DNA from: Eupeodes corollae | Lineage: Eukaryota; Arthropoda; Insecta; Diptera; Syrphidae | DNA length: 64,000 nucleotides | Assembly (NCBI RefSeq): GCF_945859685.1 | Contig: NC_079148.1 | Coordinates: 52,338,421-52,402,420, forward strand | Direction of reading: 5' to 3' | Shown here: positions 47,021-56,059 of the stretch, in pieces | How the letters are laid out: every line of letters starts with the position of its first letter | Numbering within the stretch: position 1 is the stretch's first letter | Made by a program: the position numbers and the translations under genes | The notes under the pieces: model-generated | The model's database searches: none | What the model saw: the letters and a program-made list of their open reading frames with translations, nothing else | Told to the model about the DNA's origin: nothing

Positions 47021-47228
47021 CTTATAGTATTCACATAAACCTTAATTTGGTAACACGCATATATGTAGCTCAGGAACTTATATATTGATTTGTTTGAATT
47101 GAAATACAAAATATAAAATGATACAAAATACAGTTCGTTTTGTTTTCAAGCGCAAAAACAAACAATAAAGATCAGAGCCGTACGAAAAACATGAGAATTC
47201 TAAATCGATCACACAGACTTCCAGCAAT

Positions 47229-47430
47229 TACTTACTTACTAAAGGTAGCGCTACAGACCCATGTGAACTAGGGCCTCACCCAACAAACTTCTCCATTTAG
47301 CTCGGTTTCTAACTAGATATCTCCAAATTCGCGCTCAAAGTTGCGTTATGTCACTTTCTACTTGTGTGCGCCACGTGATCAGCATTCTTCCTTTACTGCA
47401 CTTTCCTGTAGGTGTGGATTCGAAAGCCGG
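47229..47430 (-). mobile_element. RTE-like LINE copy H (subfamily I), 3' end only
   Basis: TTAC units at 47229-47240 are followed by 'ggtagcgctacagacccatg' and the C-terminal coding end shared with copy A. It stops at about 47430. Only some 200 bp remain after severe 5' truncation. Confidence 0.75.
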
Positions 47431-47698
47431 AACATTAAATTTATAATTATCTTCAATGTCTGTTAACACTTTTGTAATAAGTTCTTCCTTTGACGATGTA
47501 TAAGCTACAAAAGATTCTGTTTGCTTTGAAGGTAAAACAAATACAAACATTAAGGTTTTAATCTCCCAAGAAGGCCTATAGAAATATTCTTGAAATTTCA
47601 TGATGGTTTATCTCTTCAAACGACTATCTCATATCCTAAAATCCCGTTCCGAAATGAAGTAATACTATCGCTCCTAACCTTAAGACCACTAAACCTAA

Positions 47699-48302
47699 AT
47701 GTCTTTGCATTTACTATCAAAATGTAAGAGTATAAGGTCTAAAACGTCTGCCGTCTTTAAAAACTCCCAAAACCTTCCTTATGACATCTTTGCCTTTACC
47801 GAAACCAACCTAACACCTGATATCCGTAGTACTGAACTCTTCACTAACGACTATTCCATCTATCGAATGGATGTCGTGGAACATGCGAGTAATACACACG
47901 GTTGTGATGTGCGTTAAGCTATCACTATAGTAATTTTGAAAGTTCATTACTCCGTATTCCCACTTCAATCGAATTTGAAGGTGTATCCCTAAGTTTTGTC
48001 TTTTTGTTATTTGTTGTTATATTCGACCAGCCTAACAAATTAAAGCATAGCAAACTGCTGTTAATGCCATTGATTATCTGCTTGAACTAGTGCAAGCTAA
48101 TGATTTGATCATCGTTCTTGGAGACTTTAATCTTCCCCATCTCAGTTGGTCCACCTCAGATGATCAGGCATCCTTCTTTCCAACTAACATCTCTTCTGAA
48201 TCTGAATCGCTGTTCATTGAACGTCTGTCCGATTGTGGTCTTTTTCAACTAAATGGAGTAGCAAACTTTATGGGGAGACACCTAGATCTCATATTCTCAT
48301 AG
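47699..48302 (+). pseudogene. CR1-like LINE endonuclease fragment
   Basis: 'CKSIRSKTSAVFKNS' and 'LPYDIFAFTETNLTPDIRST' (about 47787-47846) form the N-terminal APE endonuclease motif with the catalytic Glu in 'TETNL'. 'DLIIVLGDFNLPHLSWSTSD' (about 48102-48161) contains the GDFN motif, in a second frame. The end 'RHLDLIFS' at 48279-48302 stops where RTE copy E begins. Endonucleases of this type nick target DNA to prime reverse transcription. The RT of this copy is absent, and it may belong to the same family as 28761-30190. Confidence 0.75.
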
Positions 48303-48304
48303 TC

Positions 48305-50818
48305 TACAGTTCCAGTAATGTTGAACTTGTTAGTGAACACCTCATAGGGTTTCTTTGACATATTCGGAGCCCAGGCATGTAAGGAGCGGTTTATCCGGGT
48401 CCTCTTCCTTGGAGTTATACTAAGGATCTGGCCCTCCAGGTTGGGGGTTGTGCCGAAAATAAGGACAACGAACTTCGGATCTGTACGTGGAATGTTAGGT
48501 CCTTTAAAAGACCACGTGCAGCCGAACAATTAGCGGAAGCCCTAAACTGCTGCAAGGCAGATATTACCGCCATTCAAGAAGTGCGATCATATGGACCGGG
48601 CAAACGCAAACTAAAAGACTGCGATATATACTAAGGCGACTGCTACCAAGAACAAAAACAGCAGGTGTAGATTTGTTGTTGGAACTAGAGTCAGGCAAAA
48701 AGTCTTGAGTTTCAACAGTGTGAGCGAGCGCATCACGACAATCCAAAGACATATTATTCGAGCTCTTGGACAAGACATATGAGCAGTGCCCTGGCTATGA
48801 CATTTAAATTGTCTTAGGAGATTTAAGTGCCAAGCTAGAAAGAGAAGACATCTTTGGTGGGATAATCGGGAGATACAGCCTACACGACACAACCTCCGAC
48901 AACGGATTCAGGCTGATCGATTTGGCTGCGGGGCGAGACGCTGCACAAAAGGACTAGAGCTGCTCGCGAGCTCTACGAACAGAAGGAGAAAGGAACACTG
49001 GCTTCTTAGACAGAAAAAAAAGAGAGCATGAGAAGCACGCGATCGAGGCGATAGAGGGATGTCACAACAGGAATGAGGTTCGTAAATTTTACCAAAAGGT
49101 AAAAAAAACCTCCCAAGGGTACCAGCCAAGAACCGAAGCCTGTAAAGACGATCAGGGGAACATCGTAGTAGAACCGCAGTCGATGCTGAGAATATGGAAA
49201 GATCACTTCTCCAAATTATATAACGGCGATGACGAACCGAATTCCGCTGTAAGGGAGATAGAACCACTCAACCTCGGCGACGCAGATCAACAATTCCGCC
49301 TACCCGACCTTGACGAAGTGAAGATAGCTATATCTAAACTGAAGTCAAACAAAGCTGCTGGAGCTGACGGCATCGCTGCCGAACTATTCAAAGAAGCAGG
49401 CGATGACTTGGTACGGAGCATGCACCAACTCATCTGCAAAATTTGGTCGGAAGAAAGCATGCCCGATGAGTGGAATCTCAGCATAGTGTGCCCGATACAT
49501 AAGAAAGGAGACCCTCTAAACTGTGCCAACTACAGAGGCATCAAACTCCTTGACATTGCGTATAAGATCCTCTCTGCCGTATTATGTGAACGTCTGAAGC
49601 TATTCGTCAACAACCTGATTGGTCCTTAGCAGTGTGTTTTCAGACCAGGAAAGTCCACTATCGACCAAATATTCACACTACGGCAGATCTTGGGAAAAAC
49701 CCAGGAGCTTCAAATCGATACCCACCATCTCTTTATCGATTTTTAAGCCGCGTATGACAGCATCTATAGGGAAGAGCTCTACCGAGCAATGTCTAGTTTT
49801 GGCATCCCTGTAAAACTTATCCGTTTGTGGAGAATGACGATGGAGATTGCACGCTGCTCTATCAAGGTCGGAAAAGATCTTACCGATGCATTTGATGTCA
49901 AAAAAGGTTTTAGACAAGGCGATGCACTGTCATGCGACTTCTTCAACATCGTTCTGGAAAGAATTGTGCAAAACTCAACCGTCAACACTAGAGGCACAAT
50001 CTTCCAAAAGTCCATCCAATTACTCGGATACGCAGATGATATTGGCATAATTGGAAGATCAAAGCGTGATGTCAGAGAAGCGTTTTCGAGCATTGCGACG
50101 GAAGCGAAGAAGATGGGTTTAGTGGTCAATGAGGGCAAGACCAACTATATGCTGTCATCAAAAAAGGACACTGAACGTCACTGGTGAAACGTCACCATGG
50201 ACAGCTATAACTTTGATGTAGTTAAGGACTTTGTCTACCTAGGAACCGCTATTAATGCAGACAACGACACCAGCGCTGAAATCAAACGAAGAATAACTCT
50301 TGCAAATCGCTGCTTCTTTCGACTAAGAAGGCAATTGTGAAGTAAAGTCCTCTCTCGAGCATGTAAAATCACCATCTATAGACACTTATCATCCCGGTTC
50401 TCATTTATGGTGCTGAGACCTGGACCCTGTCAAAGAAAGATGAGAGCGTCTTAGGATGCTTCGAGAGAAAAATTCTTCGGGTGATTTTTTGGTCCCGTAC
50501 GCATAAATGGAGAATGGACGAGAAGATATAACGACGAGCTGTACGGGATGCACAGCGACACTGACCTAGTTAGCAGAATTAAAGTCCATCGGCTTAGATG
50601 GCTAGGTCATGTAGAGCGGATGAACATCAACGCTCCAGCCCGGAAGGTCTTCGAATCCAATCCCGAGGGACGGCGCAGTAAAGGAAGACCGCGACTCAGG
50701 TGGCGCACCCAGGTGAGAGAGGACATCAACCAACTTGGCGTGCGAAACTGGAGATATATTCAGCTAGCTAGGGATCGAGCTGGCTGGAGACGTACCACCT
50801 TAAGCAAGTAAGTAAGTT
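48305..50818 (+). mobile_element. RTE-like LINE copy E (subfamily II), internally deleted
   Basis: It starts at about 48305, within the leader (copy C position about 7655), and ends with AAGT-type units at 50801-50818. Two internal losses are visible against copy C: about 75 bp at 48453, and about 490 bp at about 48941, where 'gggcgagacg' joins 'ctgcacaaaagg'. It lies directly against the CR1-like endonuclease fragment. Confidence 0.82.
49183..50811 (+). pseudogene. RTE-like RT ORF remnant (copy E)
   Basis: This is the best plus-strand RTE RT. 49183-49629 carries 'KSNKAAGADGIAAELFKEAG', 'NYRGIKLLDIAYKILSAVL' and 'LCERLKLFVNNLIGP'. 49789-50187 carries 'VKKGFRQGDALSCDFFNIVL' and an intact 'GYADDIGIIG' catalytic box. 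50548-50811 carries the C-terminal 'HRLRWLGHVERMNINAPARK' and 'GRPRLRWRTQV'. Stops near 49628, 49745 and 50187 break the ORF. Confidence 0.83.
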
Positions 50819-50934
50819 ATTAATTGAATTTAAAATGACGTTATATCTCAAAACTTTGACGTGGTAAAGTTGTTTTTGAAGTCAGATTCGAAAAATGGCT
50901 ACCAAAAATCTTTATAAATGTGTATTCAGTTAAC

Positions 50935-51134
50935 NNNNNNNNNNNNNNNNNNNNNNNNNNNNNNNNNNNNNNNNNNNNNNNNNNNNNNNNNNNNNNNNNN
51001 NNNNNNNNNNNNNNNNNNNNNNNNNNNNNNNNNNNNNNNNNNNNNNNNNNNNNNNNNNNNNNNNNNNNNNNNNNNNNNNNNNNNNNNNNNNNNNNNNNNN
51101 NNNNNNNNNNNNNNNNNNNNNNNNNNNNNNNNNN
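50935..51134. other. Assembly gap (200 N)
   Basis: Exactly 200 Ns between a unique piece after RTE copy E and the flank of a Helitron 3' end. The size is probably a placeholder. Confidence 0.98.
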
Positions 51135-51178
51135 AACCCTAAATATCTCACGAGACTTGAATTAAATTTTATATTATA

Positions 51179-52190
51179 CTAGCTGACCCGACAAACGTTG
51201 TTTTGGCATATAAATATATTCTAGAGAATATTTTGCTAGAAATAAATAACTTATTGTAAGTGTTTTGGGATGTGGTATATTAGTGGGATAGGTTACTTTA
51301 CACGGTGAAAAATATTAAAATAACAAAACACCAAACACATTTTTTAATTTATTAAAATGAATTCTTTAAAATTATATACATACAGCTGATTATGACAATA
51401 CAAAAAAAAAAACAATATCAATCCTTTAATGCAATATTTTTTATGATCAAGAGCACGCCACGTATAATTGTCCCCTTGAAAAACATGAAGTGCTCAAATC
51501 TAAGTAGCAGAAAGACATCGTTAGGCCTTGAGACTTATATTAATAGTCATTGAAAATGCCATTCTAATTGCAAATTGAAAGCGTTTGAATTGACTGGGCA
51601 CAATCTGTGGGCATTTAGAATGATGGCTTCGATAACATTTTTCATTAACGTTTTAATTACTAATTGCGTGCCGTGGAACAACCGTGCTGGATTCAAATAA
51701 CGAAGAAAATTTACTGGAGATCCAACCTTCAGTTGTAAATTATGCGGTGCCATTCAATGTGAGTTTAAAAACTCTATCGATTATTTACAACTCTGGTAGC
51801 ATCACAAACTGTACCTGGTAACGAATGTTGTATCTAGAGATTCAATTAGTTGACATTCACATTTGCTGCTAATATTGGTCTTTCTGCCGGCAACTCATGA
51901 TTTGTGTAATGTCTGTGTAAATTGGGAAACCTCTGGTCAATGAGAGCATCTTGTGAATCAATAATCGTGCAGAAATCTACCGGTAATTGTAAGCATCCAG
52001 TTTCATCTGTAGTAACTTTTCCGTCGCCTATATCTAATAGTTGTTTTGAGAATGTTTCAGCGGATGGATCTTGAAGCATTTGAACACGCATATTTACTTT
52101 CAGTTGTGGTACTTTTTCAACATTACGCCACAGTTGCGATGATTTTAAGCACGCGTTGATCATCAGCGTACGTTGAAGGCGGAACATTGG
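51179..52190 (-). mobile_element. Helitron copy 2, 5'-truncated
   Basis: The 3' terminus CTAG lies at 51179-51182 (minus strand, followed by T), with the helicase C-terminal half inward. The segment 'tattttgctag' (51229-51239) is the unfilled form of the site that carries the I-like LINE at 31.4-32.3 kb. Helicase coding stops at about 52190, where family X sequence begins. Confidence 0.82.
51547..52187 (-). pseudogene. Helitron Pif1-like helicase remnant (copy 2)
   Basis: 51846-52187 codes for 'INACLKSSQLWRNVEKV', 'VNMRVQMLQDPSAETFSKQL' and 'LQLPVDFCTIIDSQDALID', matching 30640-30870. 51547-51753 codes for 'HNLQLKVGSPVNFLRYLNPA', typical of the region before helicase motif V/VI. Walker A and B are outside this copy. 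The frame is broken between the two pieces. Confidence 0.8.
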
Positions 52191-52194
52191 GAAT

Positions 52195-52470
52195 CGAATG
52201 GCCAGTTTTCTTACAAAAGCTAAAACATAAAAAATATTAATAAAAAAATGGTAAAAATTGATTTTTGACGCAAACAGCTTTTCAAAACTTTGAGATGTTG
52301 GCTTTTAACTACTTTTATCTTTTAAAAAATATTGTTGTTAACGTTTTTTTTATTAAAATCCAACAGGTCCGTTTTTTCATACAAAAATTAAATCTACAAC
52401 AAATAGTAAGCAAATTCGGTATGAAATGCTGTTCGGTTCTTGATATCTCTCAAATTAATTTTTATTCATG
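52195..52470 (-). repeat. Family X fragment
   Basis: 'ccaacaggtccgttttttca' (52360-52379) and flanking AT-rich sequence correspond to 33480-33560. It adjoins the truncated 5' side of Helitron copy 2. Confidence 0.55.
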
Positions 52471-52585
52471 CAGTTTGTAAAAATTTAAGAAATGCTACTA
52501 AAATTGGTAAACATTTGTTTTCGATTAAAAATCTATTTAACAAAACTGTATTTTCAAACTAAACTAATTCTTTAAATGAAGAATA

Positions 52586-55500
52586 ACTTACTTACTTACT
52601 TAAGGTCGAGCTACAGTTCAGGGCAGACCTGGGCCTCAACCAACATGCGACTTCCAGCCAGTTCGGTACCTAGCTAGCTGTCTCCAGTTTCGCCACGCCA
52701 AGTTGATTGAGGTCTTCACCCACCTGCGTGCGCCACCTAATTTGCGGTTTTCTTCTACTGCGCCGTCCCTCGGGATGGGATTTGAAGACCTTCCGGGTTG
52801 AAACGTTGATGTCAATTCACTCTACATGCCCTAGCCATTTTAAGTCGTTGGACTTTAATTAGGTCCAGTGTCACCCGAAACAGTTCATCGTTATGTCTTA
52901 ATCTTCTCCTCCATTCTCCATCTATGCATACGTGACCAAAAATCACCCGAAGAATTTTTCTCTCAAAGCATCCTAAGACGATCTTATCTTTCTTTGACAG
53001 GGTCCAGGCCTCAGCGCCATAAATGAGAACCGGGATAACGAGTGTCTTATAGATGGTGATTTTAGATGCTCGAGAGAGGAAATTACTTTACAATTGCCTT
53101 CTAAGTCAAAGAAGCAGCGATTTGCAAGAGTTATTCTTCGTTTGATTTCAGTGCTGGTGTTGTTGTCTGCAATAATAGCGGTGCCTAGGTAGACAAAGTC
53201 CTTAACTACCTCAAAGTTATAGCTGTCCATGGTGATGTTTTGTCCAAGACGTCGTCGTTCAATGTCCTTTTTTGATGACAGCATATACTTGCTCTTGCCC
53301 TCATTGACCACTAAACCCATCTTCTTCGCTTCCGTCGCAATGCTCAAAAACGCTCCACTGACATCAAGCTTTGATCTTCCAATTATGTCAATATCATTTG
53401 AGTATCCGAGTAATTGGATGGACCTTTGGAAGATTGTGCTTCTAGTGTTCACGGTTGATTTTTGCGACAATTCTTTCCAGAACTATGTTGAAGAAGTCGC
53501 ATGACAGTGCATCGCCTTGTGTAAAACCTTTTTTGACATCAAATGAATCGGTAAGATCTTTTTCTGCACAAACGGATAAGTTTGACAGGGATGCCAAAAC
53601 TAGACATTGCTCGGTAGAGCTCTTCAGTATAAATGCTGTCATACGCGGCTTTAAAATCGATAAAGAGATGTAGGGTATCGATTTGAAGTTACTGGGTTTT
53701 TTCCAAGATCTGCCGTAGTGTGAATATTTGGTCGATAGTGGACTCTCCTGATAAGGACCAATCAGGTTGTTGACAAACGGCTTCACACGTTCACATAATA
53801 TAAGAAGAGAGGATCTTATACGCAATTCTGCAGTTATCGCGATTAAGAGGATCTCCTTTCTTGTGTATCGTCCAAACTATGTTGAGATTCTACTCACCGG
53901 GCATGCTTTTCTTCCGACCATATTTGAGATGAGTTAATGCATGCTCCCTACCAAGTCATCGCCTGCTGCTTTGAATAGTTCGGCAGCGATTCCATCAGCT
54001 CCAGCAGCTTTGTTTGACTTAAGTTTAGATATAGCTATCTTCCCTTCGTTAAGGTCGGGTAAGGCGGAATTGTTGATCTGCGTTGCCGAGGTGAGTGGTT
54101 TTATCTCCGTTAAAGCTTAATTCGGTTCGTCATCGCTGTTGTATAATTTGGAGAAGTGATCTTTCCATATTCTTAGCATGGAATGCGGTTCTACTACCAT
54201 GTTCCACTGATCGTTTATACAGGCTTCGGTTTGTGGCTGGTACCCTTGGGACGTTTTTTTTTACCTTTTGGTAAAATTTACGAACATCATTCCTGTTGTG
54301 ACATCCCTCTATTTCCTCGATTGCGCGCTTCTCATGCTCTCTTTTTTTCCATCTAAGAAGCCGTTGTTCCTCTCTCCTCTTCTACTCGTAGAGCTCGAGA
54401 GCAGCTCTAGTCCTTTTTTGAAGCGCCGTTTTGTTTGCCTTCTGTTTCGCTGCGTGCGCTTGCCGGCATTCGTCGTCAAACCAGGGGTTTTACTGGGAGG
54501 CCGTGTGAAACCTAGCACTTCCGAGGTGGCATCTCTGATGGCTTCAAAGCAATGTTGCCACTGGTTTTCAATGCTTAATGCAGGCAGCATAGGACTCCTT
54601 AAGAGGTAATTAGAGACATGATTGGAAAAGGACATGACAGTCTCTTGCGATTGTAGTCGTCTAACGTCGAATCACAGTACTTCCTTAGCTACAACGAGGT
54701 AGTGGTCCGAGTCAATGTTGGCCTCTGGGAATGTTTGGATATCCTGTATATTGGAGAAGTGTCGTGCGTCGATCGCACGTTGGTCAATCTGGTTGGCAGT
54801 TAATTGATCAGAAGATTTCCATGTCCCATTGTGGATATTGTGTGAACTGTGAACTAGCTACCAGAACGTCTCGCCCCACAGCGAAGTCGACCAGCCTGAA
54901 TCCGTTGTCGATTATGCCACCAAAGATGTCTTCTCTTCCTAGCTTGGAATTAAAATCTACTAAAACAATTTTTATGTCATAGCCAGGGCACTGCTCAACT
55001 GTCTTGTCCAAGAGCTCGAAGAATATGTCTTTGGTGTCTTCATCTTTCTCCTCTGTTGGGGCATGCGCGCATATTAGGCTTATGTTGGCAAATTTTAGCC
55101 TCGATGTGGATTGTCGTGATGCGCTCGTTCACACTGTTGAAACTCAAGACTTTTTGCCTGAGTCTAGTTCCAACAACAAATCCACACCCAAATAGACGCT
55201 GTCTTTGTTCTCGGTAGCAGTCGCCGTAGTAGATATCGCAGTCTTTTAGTTTGCGTTTGCCCGGTCCATCCCATCGCACTTTTTGGATGGCTGTAATATC
55301 TGCCTTGCAGCAGTTTAGGGCTTCCGCTAATTGTTCAGACTGCACGTGGTCTATTAAGGGACTAAACATTCCACGTACATATCCGAAGTTCGTTGTCCTT
55401 ATTTCGTTTGCGTGGGTTGTCAACAGTAAATCCGTCCGTATCCGAGGCTTGTTGGTGCTTCGCAACTAAAGGTAGCTTTTACTTGGCCAGGAAGTCAGCC

Positions 55501-55905
55501 CGTCGGCACAACCCCCCAACCTAGAGCGCCAGATCCTTAGAATAACTCCAAGTAAGGGGAGCCGGATAAACCCCTCCTTTCAGGCTGGGCTCCGAATATG
55601 TCGAAGAAGCCCTATAAGGTGTTCACTAAGTAGTTAAACCTTTCTGGAACTGTAGACGCCACCGTTGATTCCATCTCGAGAATACGTCCGCTGCCGTCTG
55701 GATAAGCAGAGGTGCCTTAGTGGAAACACCTCTCCCCACCTCCCTCGTTTGCTGCCACCAACAACTTTCAACTATGGTTGGAACCCAACCAAGGTACTAG
55801 GCACCCGATGTTCACGGCGGGGAGTTGAGAGTAGGAGTTGATAGACGGAGGTGAGTTTCGAGAAAACCTGTGGACGCTTGTGTCCTCTTGAATGCACATG
55901 TCTAC
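52586..55905 (-). mobile_element. RTE-like LINE copy G (subfamily II), near full length
   Basis: The 3' TTAC units lie at 52586-52604 and the 5' leader ends at the 'gaatgcacatgtctacca' block (55890-55907), as in copy C. At about 3.3 kb it matches copy C in overall order: leader, endonuclease, linker, RT, C-terminal block. Many small indels are present. No convincing target-site duplication was found. Confidence 0.83.
52973..55465 (-). pseudogene. RTE-like EN/RT ORF remnant (copy G)
   Basis: 55040-55465 is the endonuclease start ('ALNCCKADITAIQKVRWDGP', 'YYGDCYREQRQRLFGCGF'). 54808-55011 continues it ('IKIVLVDFNSKLGREDIFGG', with VDFN where GDFN is expected). 54309-54635 is the linker. 52973-53470 is the RT end. 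The catalytic box reads 'GYSNDIDIIG' (about 53385-53415), so YADD is changed to YSND and the first catalytic Asp of the pair is lost. Frames change at least four times. Confidence 0.82.
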
Positions 55906-55983
55906 CATTTGGAAATCCATGTGAAAAAAATTATTGTTTATTTTAAAATGTTTAAGAATTTTTTCAACCCAACACGAAAACCT

Positions 55984-56059
55984 ACAAACTTTTAAGCAAG
56001 ACAAATTGACAGACGTAATGGAAAGTTATCAGTGTGGATCGCATCCCAGCATCTTTTTT
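55984..56059 (-). repeat. Family X end fragment
   Basis: It contains 'cttttaagcaagacaaattg' (55988-56007) and 'agtgtggatcgcatcccagc' (56031-56050). This is the hairpin end of family X, about 75 bp only, close to the 5' end of RTE copy G. Confidence 0.65.
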
